A stretch of 64,000 bases of DNA from Nelumbo lutea (GCA_022828595.1 JAKGHH010000004.1:50890922-50954921); one strand, 5' to 3'; positions 34,461 through 45,592 are shown, numbered from the stretch's first letter. The notes: generated by a model from the sequence alone, not told the origin. Made by a program: numbers and translations.

Positions 34461-35630
34461 TGTCCTATTCATGGGCTACATACATACATACATACCCAAC
34501 ACACCTTGGTCACTATGTATGAGTACTAATCCATCTTCAAAATCATACCTTAGCTTCTTATTAAAACCCTTTCCATTTATCAACATACCCCAACTCTTTC
34601 ATTATTGTATTTATTTCAATAAATGACAACAGATCACCATCCACATTATTTCTCATAGTGGTGGTAATTCAACAATGGTGGCCCATGGTGGTTGAAAATG
34701 GTAAATATCTACAATAAAACTCAAAAAGAATGATAATTACAAATGTTGTCGACAAGTAAAAAACAAAACAATCAATCATCCACCTTAAATTGTGTTTTTG
34801 GGTGCATTTTTAATCAGGGTATCAACTTAATGTCAATTTGGGATATGTTGTATGCTGAGCTAGTTTTCCACAGAAATTTGAACATTTATGAGAACAAGGT
34901 AGGGAACCACCATACACAATGACAAAGTCAAACCATATGATCCTCTCTTCTATCCCCCATCAATGTAACAAAAAAAACCATATGGTCTCCTCTTTTATCC
35001 CCTAACGATGTAATAAAAAAAAAAAAATATGGTTTCCTCTTTTATCCCCCACCATTGACACATTGTTGTGGACAAGATAGGGGACCACCAGACAACGACA
35101 CTTTCATCTCGGGTATGTAAAAAAGTGCAAAGGATTGATAAATGTAAAAAAGTGCAGTTTTCGCGGCTGCCGATATAAATGTTAAACTGCCTCTAAAAGT
35201 TCTCTATAAATTTAGCGGCAGCCTTGAACTTCTTTAGTGGCAGTTATACTCTTTTTTTTTTCTTTAAATTACTTGTTTTCTCTATATTTATTTAAACCGG
35301 AATAAAATACAAAAAATAAAAAAAATAAAGAAAAACATCAATTACAATAAAATTTAAAAAACTATTCTCCATCCAAAAATATTTCAAATACATCTTAACT
35401 TCCATTTGATAAATTCTTGGTTTGTACAAGAATTCAATAGGGTCTGAACCAAGCTATCTTATTCCACCCCTCATGTTGGCTAACTCGCTCACGGAGCTCT
35501 TGTGGTAGCAACCTCGTGTTTCCAACTTTTTCTTTTCACCTTTTTTCTTTCTCTTGTTCCGCACTTCTCTCGCACTTTCTTGCTATCAACTCATAGTTAA
35601 TCAGAATTTTTCAGACCTGTTCTACTTCTC
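34461..35630. other. Intergenic with a ~60-bp imperfect triple repeat
   Basis: Three copies of a CATATGGTCTCCTCTTTTATC-like unit lie at about 34935-35060. A GATAGGGGACCACCA word occurs on both sides (34890, 35077). At 35155-35250, words such as GCGGCTGCCGATA and AGCGGCAGCC recall sub-terminal repeats of CACTA elements, but I found no CACTA end. No gene seen. Confidence 0.4.
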
Positions 35631-35637
35631 TGGAGAA

Positions 35638-36418
35638 CAGAACAGCCATTCCAGGTGTACCAATAGCTTTCCTTAGTTGAACTGCATCCTCTGTGATTAT
35701 TCCCTGTTATAATAGATTGATTAAAATATATTAAAGACAATATTACAGGTACCAAATATATTGACCAAAATAATCCAAAGTGCTTTTTAGGAGTTGAAAC
35801 AAAGACAAGTGCAAGAATTATTTGATATATTTAATGATACCTTTTCTCATCTCACATTGTTTTTAGTTAAGAAACTCCAATACTTGAAAAGAAGCACTAG
35901 TAATCTCATGCTGACAGTTTTCAGCTGAAACCTTTGACACTTGGACCTTATGCACATCCATCAAATACATGGAAGGAAAATTATGGGGAGGGGGGATGGT
36001 TATGAAAGATGTAGTAAGCTCATTATGCTATAATATTAAAACACCACCAGATTCTGAACCATGATAAGGGACCACGGGAATGTAAATCTTATATGTACAT
36101 GTTCTTGACTCAGGATTTTGTAAACAGTAAAACACAATTTTAATTTTATACCACCAGGGTATGACTTCACAGACTGAGATTAAGGATAGTTGGAGGACTA
36201 GAGTACAATAAACCATACCACGTCTTCTACTATAATATTTATCTTTCCAACAGCCTTGAAGATGGCATCAAATAATGCTTTCCTTGGTCCAGCCTTGAGT
36301 CAAAAAGAAGAAGAGGGGAGGGGAAGAAGGCATTCAATTACTTGACAAGCTAAAGAAGAAACCACTAGAAATAAGCTTTCGTAGACCTGACCATCCATCT
36401 TCGAACCATTGCAATCTT
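35638..36418 (-). pseudogene. 4-alpha-glucanotransferase (DPE1-like) exon fragments
   Basis: Three pieces follow each other on the minus strand with intron-like gaps. They are 36418-36395 (KIAMVRRW), 36293-36219 (AGPRKALFDAIFKAVGKINI then IVEDV, donor GTG|GTATGG) and 35703-35638 (after AACAG: GIITEDAVQLRKAIGTPGMA then VL). Together they match the C-terminal half of the plastid disproportionating enzyme, which transfers maltooligosaccharide units during starch breakdown; VED corresponds to the conserved catalytic Glu-Asp. After MAVL the frame leaves the family and stops. The first piece has a stop just before it. The rest of the roughly 500-residue enzyme is absent. Confidence 0.7.
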
Positions 36419-36573
36419 TCATTCTGCACAGTTGTGCAGTTAAAATTATGATAATATACTTATATGGAAAAGAGCAACTCAATATACATAATTGTAAATG
36501 GTCTTACCAGAAGGACAACATTGAAACCTTAATTTTCAATCCATAACAAAGGACAACAAATGTTGGAAAGCAC

Positions 36574-36908
36574 CTTCCATTGTCTTGCTTTCTCGAGCTC
36601 GATCATACTTGCAATGTCCGGATCGACCTCCTCGAGCGGAGCATTCAACTGCTTTGGCCACTGGAACCAAATTTCCCAAGTAAGAGTTAAAATCGAAAGT
36701 GAGACAACAAAAAAAAAAAAAAACTATGTCCAGAAGATCTAAGGACGAATCCCGGAGAACCAAAGATCATACACGGGAAGAAAATAACAATAGTAAATCG
36801 AAAACTGAATCAAATTAAGCACAGAAAAGGAAGAAAGAAAGAGAGAAATCTGCTTACCGTAACACCAGATTTCTCCTTATCGCTAACGGCTTCATTCGGC
36901 AAAGAAGA
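36574..36908 (-). pseudogene. Mitochondrial serine hydroxymethyltransferase exon fragments
   Basis: Exon 36908-36858 (51 bases, after CTGTTTAG, donor ACG|GTAAGC) reads SSLPNEAVSDKEKSGVT. Exon 36660-36574 (87 bases, after GGTTCCAG, donor AAG|GTGCTT) reads [20 protein letters not shown] then ELEKARQWK. The two join in phase and match the start of the mature plant mitochondrial enzyme, which interconverts serine and glycine in photorespiration. The transit-peptide exon and everything after RQWK, including the PLP lysine, are missing. The next downstream coding matter, less than 300 bases away on the same strand, is from a different gene (DPE1). Confidence 0.75.
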
Positions 36909-37944
36909 CTAAACAGGAAAAATGAAATGAAATACAAGGAAAGCATGAACTTCAAATCTCTGGTTGTCGGTAAAGAACCAAATGTTATTTTGAAATTGAA
37001 GGAAAACAAAAGCATACCATGTAATATAGAGAGCTGCCATTTGTTGTCTATATCAGTATTTCTAGCGGCAGTCATTAAACAACCAGGATTAACTCGAACA
37101 TTGTCAAACATGCATGAAAATCAACAACACTTATGTCAACAAAAATACTTGTCATCAATGACATGAATAAACACTTTTCTTTGTTTTTCGACACACTATC
37201 TACTGAACAAGTAGGAAAATGTTGGGTTTTACATATGTATCGAGAGAACAAAAAATTATAATCATATGATGAAATAGAAAACGGAAACAAAATATCGAAA
37301 AATATAAACTTCCTTTTCTTCTCCAACGACGGCAATGATGTTCATCTTCTCTGGTGAAAGCAACGGAGTGAAAACACTATCTTTTCCGCTAATTGAGCGT
37401 AAATAGGAAAGAAAGTGAAGAAACATAATCGTATAGTGGAGAATATCATTTTCTGATTGTTTCCAGTGACTTTAATCGCCTGAATAAATATATCTGACGA
37501 TGATTTCCCTTGCAAATGCACTAGCGGCGACCACTGTAACAACTCGGTTGGAAAACCAAAGGCTTTGAATGAACAATGCTTCCTAGTCTAGTCAAGGGGG
37601 CATTTTTGCCATTTTGAAATATTCACTTTCGAAAAGTGGAGGGTACTAACTTGTACGACCCCTAAAGTACAAGGAACTATTTTGGAACTTTCCCTTTTTT
37701 TTTTTTTTTTTTATGAAGGAAAATTTGAAAAAAAGAAATTGGGCAGGGTACTTGGTTGGAATTTTCCCTTATTTCATATGAATTTTAATGTATACATGGT
37801 TCATATATAAAATAATAAAATGAAATGGTAGAATAAAATTGAGAATACAAATTTACAATGAAATTGAAAGAAAAAAATGCAAATGACTTGGATTAAAATT
37901 TACAAATAAAAGCCAAAATTTACAATAATATTAGAAATTTTATA
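36909..37944. other. Flank of the captured-exon region
   Basis: No recognised protein. The stretch 37620-37700 (ACGACCCCTAAAGTACAAGG, then AACTTTCCC) resembles MULE-type terminal sequence, but no partner end was located. A T tract lies at 37695-37712. Confidence 0.35.
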
Positions 37945-38220
37945 CAATTATTGGGTTTTGAAGTTCTATCTCCTTCTTGACCATCGTATGGATCTTTTAA
38001 TGTTTCATTGAATGAAGTGTTATGTACTTGTCAATCTTGTAATATATTCTCTACTTCTAGCCAATTTTTGAGACATACACACATTTTTAGAATTCCACCC
38101 ATCATGGTGCTTCTCTTATCATCTAATACTTTGTTACCAACACTAAAACAAGACTCCAATGCATCTGTGGACATCTGAGGATTTTGTAGATCATGTCTCC
38201 AGTTGGCAATCACATGATAA
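37945..38220 (-). pseudogene. hAT transposase C-terminal dimerisation fragment
   Basis: The minus strand reads MSTDALESCFSVGNKVLDDK followed by RSTMMGGILKMCVCLKNWL. This is the hAT dimerisation motif, normally near the end of the transposase. Only about 60 codons from 38213 are open and nothing of the catalytic RNase-H-like domain is nearby. Non-autonomous hAT elements are abundant in the window, but this fragment could not serve them. Confidence 0.65.
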
Positions 38221-38279
38221 TTATGTTCATGTGCTTTCCACTAAATTAAAAGATTAAAATTTTTCAATTATCTCTGATA

Positions 38280-38632
38280 TGAAGAAGTTTACATCAGATT
38301 TAGCATAAAATTTTCCTAGACTATCTTTTGTATGTAAGATAAAGCATTTACAACCAAACACTCTAAAATGTCCTATCTTGGGTTTCTTTTTATTAATAAC
38401 ACTCTATTTAAAACATAACAAGTTCTATTCACATCTTTAATCCAAAAGTATTTAGGTAAATTATGTTCATTTAGCATAGTTCTAGCCATTTCTTGGAGTA
38501 TTCTACTTTTCCGTTCTACTATTCCATTTTGTTAAGGTGTATTAGGTGCTAAAAAGTAGTAAATGATTCCTAGCTCATCATAACACTTATCAAAATCCAA
38601 GTTTCCAACATCACCTCCATTGTCAATATTTT
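38280..38632 (-). pseudogene. Ty1/copia integrase, C-half
   Basis: The minus strand from 38630 reads DNGGDVGNLDFDKCYDELGI and then NTP-QNGIVERKSRILQE, AKYFW-like LPKYFW and TCYVLNR. This covers the second Asp and the Glu of the integrase triad, with a stop replacing a Gln before QNG. It is the continuation of the integrase start at 41540-41958; the two halves are separated by about 2.9 kb of inserted DNA, and about 25 codons are lost at the junction. Confidence 0.7.
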
Positions 38633-39741
38633 AAAAACCGACCTAGAGGCCAAACTGTTTTTTCCTCTGGGTTGTGGGTCACCGGTTTGACCGGTCAGGT
38701 CAAATGGTTCAGACCGTGCATGTATTTGTGTGTGTGTGTGTGTATCTATACTATATATAAAAGTGGGAATGCAGAGTGAAAGTTTTTCTAGACTAAAATT
38801 ACCCCTATTTCATTGTTTGAGAAAGAGTATAAAAGTCATTTTATTGTAGCTTTAGTGGCTACTAAGATGGCCATATTTATCTATTTAGTGCATCTCTAAT
38901 TGTAAGGGTTGAAAATGTAACTTCAATTATTACATTCCACTTCATTTGATCCCCTCTCATTAAGTCTTATAACTTAAAGTATTAACTCCCATTTTTTTCT
39001 TATTAAATCATATATTAAGTTATTTTTCACTAATAAATGATACTAATTAGACCTATGCCAATATTTTTAACAATATAAATCTGCATATTTTAAAACTAAA
39101 TCAATAGCAAAACAATTCTTTGTCAAAGTGGTGGCTAAGAAATTCAAACATCCAAATCAAATTGATCAACCTATATAGTCATGGTTAGTTAATAAAATTT
39201 TTAAAATAGAAATGAATATAAAAAATTACAAAATGTAGAAAAAATTAGATACATATATTGTATTTTTATTAATGAAATTAAAAAATAAGCGTAATATACA
39301 AGAATTATTTTTATTGATAATGAAAATTAAATACACAATTTAGAACTGAGCAAAACTGAAATTATTTTACTATTTGGCAAAGATCAATAGTTCAACTTTT
39401 GGGTCAAATTTGTTGGTATTTAATGTCATAAGTAAATAAATATTAATAAAATATAAAAACACAAAATGAAAAAATACATAAATTTTGCAAAAGAACATTT
39501 AAGCACATGCATAATATCATATAATTATCATATTAAACAAAAAGTGTGACATATCAGAATTATTTTTACACATAAAATACAAAAATAATTATAGAAAATT
39601 TTGAACACATCTATAATTTTATATTTACACTACTATTAAAAATATGAATAAGATTGTGGAACATTCTTTTAACTAAAATACTCAATTTTGAATTTAGTCC
39701 CTATTTAATTGTAATGTTTAAATTGTAAATTGAACTACTAC

Positions 39742-40144
39742 TTAGGGGTGTCAATTGGACTAGATTTTGTCCAATCCGATCTAATCCAACTTAAGCCCAT
39801 TACAAATGGACCATGTCCAATCCAATCCAATAAATATTTTGGACTGGTCCAATTCAATGTCTGGATCGTCTAATCTATTCAAGTTTGTTTTAATTTAGTT
39901 TGGTTTTAACCCAAACATGGTCCATTGGCACCTATATGCTTATTTATATCAATGGATCAGATATTGTCTTAATCCAACCCAATCCAATATTAATTTATTA
40001 CGGACAGACCAGGTCCAATCCAATCTAATAAATATTTTGGACCAGATTGGTCCAATCCAATATGTCTGGTTGGTCCATCAAATCCATCCAAATTAATTTT
40101 GGACGGGATGGGGTCTAGTCCAAAACTGGTCCATGAACACCCAT
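39742..40144. mobile_element. hAT-type MITE, TSD ACTACTAC
   Basis: Starts TTAGGGGTGTCAATTGGAC and ends GGTCCATGAACACCCAT. ACTACTAC is present on both sides (39734-39741, 40145-40152). The interior repeats CCAATCCAATC/GGTCCAATCC words. It is absent from the sister Helitron copy at 3701-4943, which confirms it is an insertion. Confidence 0.75.
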
Positions 40145-40160
40145 ACTACTACATTTTCAT

Positions 40161-40498
40161 TGTATGGGTGACGTCTTAGTTGGCCGAAGCTACCACGTGA
40201 TCTACCATTGTATAGGCTTCAGACCATGTCGGCACACGTCACCACAACCACGTCATGGAGAGGCCTCACAAGGAAACAAAATCCCACATAGACAAGGAGA
40301 CGTAGCTCGCTGGGGAGAGCGGGACCTCTCGAGAACCTCGGTGGGTGACCTCATCTTGACAACCCCATGGACCTCATCCAACTACAACACGTGTGTTTGG
40401 TCTATATAAAGGCATCTCCCCCTCAAGGTAAGTTCTATGGGATCTAGCACACATTACTCTCCTTGGCTTGGACCAACTCTCTACCTGCTCGGCCTAAC

Positions 40499-40554
<56 letters not shown>

Positions 40555-40735
40555 ATTACTGACTTGAGCGTCGAAGTGCTTACTCGAGGATAAATTCCTC
40601 AAGCCTCTGATTCTCCCTATGCTTACAGACTACAGTGCATGGGCTCGTCCTTCCGCCTCGACTTCATCCAGTTGGCAGGACTATTTGCTGCTTATTCAAC
40701 TCGGCACACCTCAAATTGAATAGCATCATTCAACT
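40161..40735 (+). repeat. Probable solo LTR inside the Helitron
   Basis: A GC-richer block beginning TGTATGGGTGACGTC is absent from the sister Helitron. It has a TATA box (TATATAAAG, 40403-40411), a TC microsatellite (40502-40552) and GACTTGAGCGTCGAAGTG, the same leader wording as the outer LTR at 18410. The right boundary is uncertain, since TTCAA/TTCAT words repeat there. Confidence 0.55.
40502..40552 (+). repeat. (TC)n microsatellite
   Basis: About 25 uninterrupted TC units, located about 95 bases after the LTR TATA box, hence in the presumed transcript leader. Confidence 0.9.
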
Positions 40736-41539
40736 CATTCAATTCTCTTTATTTAAATCTTACATTTCTTTGACAAATGAACAAAAAAAGATACACCAAA
40801 AAGATATAACATTACAAAATGAATAATTTAGCCAAGTAGGTAGGCTTATCAATAATACTTGAAGCTTCACAACTCCTATCCGGTGATATTTGGATGAGGT
40901 GTTTTATGTAATCAAATTTGGATTTTGCAATTTGCATCCTATTAATAATAAAAATCAAGATATAAAAATAAAAAAAATAAAAAAATACTTATTAATATAA
41001 ATTCTTGATACATTATTACTATCATTATCATCATCTAAAATTACCACGTGCAAAGCATGTGCATGATTACTAGTGTGTCTAACTATATACTTTAGCAATG
41101 AATAATGTATAAATATATTTTACATATGTTATATGTATTATTTTATATTTAATATATATTTTTTAATTTAATTTTTTATTTATAAAATATTAAAAATTGC
41201 AATTTTAGACCAAAAAAGAGGTTTTTTTCTGAAAATAGCAGGGCAAGGCGTCTACGTCATGTTGGGATGCATAGATCTTAAAAAGTTACCCAAAATAAAT
41301 AAAAAAATCACCCCAATCGGACATTGGAGTGCAAAGTCATGGCCTCCAAAAGTTTGCATCTATTCAGTGTGCAACCTGCAACCCAATCACCGGGTCGAAC
41401 GGGTCAACAGTCGAACGGTTCTTGACCAAGTCAATGGTTTTTGACTATCTAATGAGTCTTGATTGAACCAACCCAAAATCTTGGCTAGGTGACAGTTCGA
41501 CCGACTGGGTCAACGATAGGTTAAAAACATTGGTTTTAT

Positions 41540-41958
41540 TGTATCACTTTTATGGCTTAGAAATAATATCCATGTGTATCTAGAGAAATCAGCAATTATT
41601 ACTAATACATATGACTTGCCTCCTAAACTAATAGTCTTCATAGGTCCAAAAAGATCTAATGAAGTAGTTGAAGAGGCCTTGATGTGGACAAGTGCTTCTT
41701 TGATTTGGAAGATATTTTAATTTGTTTACCAAATTGACATGCTTCACAAATTTTATCTTTAGAGAATTTTAATTTGAGAAGACCTTCCACTAGATTGTTC
41801 TTAGCCAAGTTATTTATTTAATCCATTCTAGAATGGCCTAATCTCCTTTGTCATAACAAGTATTTTTTTTCCAAAATAGCTAAGCATCTTACATTATTAC
41901 TTTCTATTTTTACAAAATCAACAAACATTGTTTACTCTAGAGCCTACTAGAATTAATT
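41540..41958 (-). pseudogene. Ty1/copia GAG-pre-integrase and integrase start
   Basis: The minus strand gives NNLAKNNLVEGLLKLKFSKD, then ICEACQFGKQIK with the zinc-binding CxxC, then LLHLDLFGPMKTISLGGKSY with the first catalytic Asp and ADFSRYTW. It belongs with 38280-38632 and with protease and gag pieces at 42488-43745, forming one minus-strand copia element that has been cut apart. Confidence 0.7.
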
Positions 41959-41966
41959 GCTGTGCC

Positions 41967-42487
41967 TAGACCTGTTCATGGGTCGGGTGGCCCGACGGGT
42001 CGACCCGGCCCAGCCTGACTCCCGGATGGGCTTGAATAGGCTTTTTGGCCCGCGGGCTTAACCTCTGGCCAAAAAGCCCGGCCCCCATAAAATTCGAGTG
42101 GGCTCGGGCTTTGCCAAAATAGCCTGGCTCGAGCCCAACCCAACCCGACCTATAGTTAAACCTAAGTAAGAACCCTATGTGATGTCCATTTGAATAATTT
42201 TTTTTATTTAAGAAGGTTGTTGATTCACTTGTAGACCCATTGTTCATTTAAATAGGGGAAAAAACATCTGAATAAAAATAAATAATGTTCATTTGAATAG
42301 GGAAAATTTTGAATTTCTTTTATTAGGTTGGGCTTCGGGCTCGGGCTTTAGGCTTTTTATCAGGGCCGGGTTTGGGCCCAAGTTGTAGGCCTATTGGTTG
42401 GGCCAGGCTCGGGCTCAGGCCTAACATTTTTCTGTTAATAAAGAGTAAAAGCCCGGCCCGACCCGGCCCGGCCCATGAACAGGTCTA
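41967..42487. mobile_element. hAT-type MITE, perfect TSD GCTGTGCC
   Basis: Starts TAGACCTGTTCATGGGTCGGG and ends CCCGGCCCATGAACAGGTCTA, near-perfect inverted repeats. GCTGTGCC flanks both sides (41959-41966, 42488-42495). Length 521 bp, GGCCCGGGC-rich arms and an AT-rich centre. It interrupts the minus-strand copia relic. Confidence 0.9.
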
Positions 42488-42813
42488 GCTGTGCCACATC
42501 CTTCTCAGTAGAGTTATGCCATTTTTTTCTTCCTTCGCTGCTTGAAGATGCTAGAGCTGGGCCGGCTGGGCCGCTTTTTTTGCTGCCCTGTGCCCCACCC
42601 GTATAGAGATGGGCGGTGTGCAATACCCACCAATGGCGATTAAATATTTATGCCTGCAAAGACTAACTATTGATTAAGCCACCAAGCTCAGAATTTTTTG
42701 AGTAACGATTAGGGGTTGACTAAGTGCTATTTGAAACTTTATAATTTTGTCACAAAGTTGAATAACACTTAAGCTCATCTACAAGTAAGACATTATCTAT
42801 AAGAGGTAGAAGA
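42488..42813 (-). pseudogene. Ty1/copia protease-region relic
   Basis: The minus strand near 42800-42720 reads IDNVLLVDELKCYSTL, close to the NVLLVDGLKHNLLS-type phrase that follows the copia protease. Stops follow. The remainder up to 42496 is too decayed to read, and the protease active site is not visible. Confidence 0.5.
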
Positions 42814-42821
42814 GTTCTAGA

Positions 42822-43282
42822 TAGGGGTGGCAACGTGTCGAGTTTCTCATGTGCTATTCAAGTTCGGATCGTGAAAAGCTGAACTCGTTTCAGTTTAAAT
42901 TGAGCTTCGAGCCCAATTTACAGGTTCATTTGCTAATCGAGCTGAGCTCGAGCCTAATAAAGATTGGCTCGTAGGCTCGCGAGCCTAATCGAGCTTCTAC
43001 ATATATATTATATATATAATATTTTTATTTTTATATATTATAATAATAACTAATTACTAATTTTTTAAATAAATAAAAATAAATTATATATGTACATATA
43101 TATATATACTTTTATAAAGCATTTGACTCACGACCAAACTCGAGTCGTGTCGAGCTCGAGCTTATGACTTTTGACTCGAGCCGAACTCAATCTCAAGTCG
43201 CTAGCTCGAGCCTCATACTGTCTTAGCGAACTGAGCTCGAATAACTAGCTATTTGTTTCGACTCGACTCGAATCCACCCCTA
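42822..43282. mobile_element. hAT-type MITE, perfect TSD GTTCTAGA
   Basis: Termini TAGGGGTGGCAACGTG and its partner ATCCACCCCTA. GTTCTAGA on both sides (42814-42821, 43283-43290). The arms repeat GAGCTCGAG/CTCGAGC words around an AT-rich core. Length 461 bp. It sits between the gag and protease relics of the same copia element. Confidence 0.9.
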
Positions 43283-43290
43283 GTTCTAGA

Positions 43291-43745
43291 CTGAGCCAAC
43301 TCCAACTATCTTTCTTGCAACAATCAATCAAGTAAGTAATCTGGTCCCCATATTTATCATGGGTCATTGTGAATTAGATTGCTTCCTTTTAACTCTCCAA
43401 GAAACTATTGGATCATGAGGAATTTCTTCTAAATGGTAGTAATGGGAAACATGCCCTCTTCTAGAGCAAGATGTGCAAATTTTACTTGTTTGTTTTGAGG
43501 TCAGACCCCTTTCAAACTTGGTTCTAGGATTGGGATTCCTAGGGGGTTAAGTGTAACCTAAACCACTTTTATCACTAGTCAATTTTTGTTTACCAAGCAT
43601 CTTGTTAAAATTATTGGTCACACCAGTGAAGCTTTCTACAACCTTTGTATTTTCCTTTCTAACTTCTTGAACTTCAGCCTTTAAGCTAAGGTTTAAAGTA
43701 GCAAACTGTTTTATCACTTCAAAGTTCAAACTCCTAGCTTTATTA
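43291..43745 (-). pseudogene. Ty1/copia gag relic
   Basis: The minus strand from 43729 begins with a coiled-coil-like stretch (LNLSLKAEVQEVRKENTKVV). After a break it reads ICTSCSRRGHVSHYYHLEEI, a zinc-knuckle remnant (CX2CX4H, last Cys replaced by Tyr). Stops are present. The 5' end of the gag and any minus-strand LTR were not found. Confidence 0.55.
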
Positions 43746-43769
43746 AGGAATTAAGAGAAGATCATGATT

Positions 43770-43948
43770 GTTAGGTTGTTATGATAAGGATAAGAGACAG
43801 TGTAGAGATTAGGATAGAATTTTAGTTGGTAGATTCCCAATTGAATTAGGACCTCTTAGTCAATAGTCTATAGATATTGAATGTAATTCTCAATTCATTA
43901 AATGCAATTTATTCACCTTTTCTGAAATCTTTTATGGTATCGAAGCCA
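43770..43948 (+). repeat. Copia/TRIM-like LTR end with primer-binding site
   Basis: A short block begins TGTTAGGTTGTTATGATAAGG and is followed at 43934-43948 by TATGGTATCGAAGCC, close to the tRNA-Met-type TGGTATCAGAGCC site. This fits the 5' LTR (about 165 bases) and PBS of a plus-strand copia or TRIM element. No plus-strand gag follows and no second LTR was recognised. Confidence 0.4.
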
Positions 43949-44233
43949 AAGGTTCATCCTAAAGGCTTTCTCATTTGTCTGGCGGGTGGCCACCTCTTAG
44001 CCACTCGTCGGGTCTGCTCTCTTAGCTTAAATATTAGGTTTCCTTTCTTCATATTATAATTCTTTTATATTGACCTTTCCTTCACCAAATCTATCATAAC
44101 CACCACTCATCATCAAGTCCCAAAGTCTCATGTCTCAAACCAGCCACTCTTTTGATAAATGAAGACAAAGCAGGGTATCCAAGCCACCGTTCAAACCTGC
44201 CATCTCAGTTCAGTAGATTCATTACTGTTCAAC

Positions 44234-44476
44234 CAAGGTTCAAAGTATCAAAATGTATGACCCATATCGATCAATATGTATTGTTATAGGACTCTTTCGA
44301 TACGCCCCTACAGTAGGTGTGGGTCTATCGGAGTCTGACCGGTTCAGGGGGTGAAGGAGACCTAAACTGGCCCCTCTGAACTGGTTGCGAAAAAAAAAAA
44401 ACACAACAAAAAGCAGTATTGATTCGCCCGATACACCCCTACTGGCGTATCGGGCATATCGATATTTTGAACCTTG
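44234..44476. mobile_element. Small hAT-like element, perfect TSD TGTTCAAC
   Basis: Starts CAAGGTTCAAAGTATC and ends GATATTTTGAACCTTG. TGTTCAAC lies on both sides (44226-44233, 44477-44484). Only 243 bp long, with CGATACGCCCCTAC and CGGTTCAGGGGG words. Relatives at 44952-45125, 45593-45828 and perhaps 16497-16653. Confidence 0.85.
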
Positions 44477-44484
44477 TGTTCAAC

Positions 44485-45592
44485 ACCACCAACCTACTAA
44501 TACACTAATAACAGATTCTATAGAAGCTCCAGAGATGGATCCAGTCACCTATTTCACCTTTCATTTGGATCTGTTCAAACTTTAGTGAACAATGAGTTAC
44601 TATTTGGAGCTCTAGCAATGATCAAGGTTGTCTTGTGAATCTTGTGATCCCCTACTCTGATGCTCACCATTCTCCGACTGCCAACAATGGACCTACAACA
44701 ACTACTGTAGATTAAAAAAGAATGCAAGACATCATCATAATCCAAACATGATTCGGTCCAACACGTTCGCCTACAATTGGTGGTTCCTCCACATCATCAG
44801 CTTTTCAATCATGGTGGATAAATAAAAGTAAACTCAGGGGGTGAGACTTGAGAGTAGGACCTTTAACCTTACATGCAATGGTAAATGAGAAGCAACCAAC
44901 AACCACAATTTTCAGGATTAGAGCTACGAGGAATCGGTTATTTTCAAAGTTTAAAGTATTGATACATATCATATCGAGAGCTTTCTGATACTTCCCTACA
45001 AAGGGTGTTTCGAAGTCTCAACCGATACGGAAGGTGAACAAACCCTAAACCAGCCCCTCTAAACCAGATTCAAAAAAAACTAAAAAAAAAAAATACACCA
45101 CTACCGTCGTATCTGCATAATATAGCTCATGAATCCTAATTGATTAAGAAATCTTGCTAGTAACTCCTAAAACATAGAATAGAAGTTCTATTGCCATTGA
45201 AATGTAGATATTTTGAAAACTTTGCTTTAAAAGATTTATTAAAACTTATTAACATATGTTAAATATTATAAATTTCTAATCTAAAAATTGAGTGAAAATA
45301 TCCTTGATCACGACCTTACCCAAAAATACCAAAAAAAAAAAAAAACCCAATTACGTCATAAACTCTAATTGCATTTTATACCCTCCTCTCTTTTAATGAA
45401 TGTTGATTTAAGTTACTTCAAATCTAATTTTCCATTAAATCTAGCAGCTCTACTGACCAAGAGATATCCCAATCTTCAAGGCCCAAGATATGATTGCAAG
45501 ATCCAGATTCACACAAGAGGCCAGGTCACAAGGGTTTCTCCGAGTTGTTCTGATTAGAGTCCCATATTCATGGACTTCATAGTGTTGGAGGG
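44485..45592. other. Intergenic with a decayed small hAT-like relic
   Basis: Positions 44952-45125 contain TTCAAAGTTTAAAGTATTGA, then CCGATACGGAAGGTGAAC and AACCAGCCCCTCTAAACC, which are diverged from 44234-44476; its ends are eroded. No gene is seen elsewhere. Confidence 0.45.

Larger units (their letters stand above)
38745..41073 (+). mobile_element. Non-autonomous Helitron with two nested insertions
   Basis: Starts TCTATACTATATATAAAAG after an A and ends GCATGATTACTAG before a T, so it lies exactly between A and T. The 3' end has the CACGTGCAAAGCATGTGC hairpin region just before CTAG. The 5' end and interior blocks match the minus-strand copy at 3701-4943. Comparison shows two extra segments here: a hAT MITE (39742-40144) and an LTR-like block (about 40161-40735). 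Without them the lengths agree roughly. No helicase is encoded. Confidence 0.8.
38633..41535. mobile_element. hAT-type element carrying a Helitron
   Basis: The outer ends CAATATTTTAAAAACCGACC (38633) and GGTTAAAAACATTG (to 41531) are imperfect inverted copies. The arms contain GACCGGTCAGGTC and GGGTCGAACGGGTC words typical of plant hAT MITEs. The Helitron at 38745-41073 makes up most of its length. No 8-bp duplication is visible, probably because copia sequence was deleted at the insertion. Confidence 0.5.

Noticed and set aside
34935..35260. CACTA-type transposon end suggested by GCGGCAGCC words
   Set aside because: No CACTA terminus or 3-bp duplication could be found on either side.
37342..37542. 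Possible transit-peptide exon of the SHMT fragment
   Set aside because: The minus-strand translation lacks the Arg/Ser-rich mitochondrial presequence and has no donor in phase with 36908.
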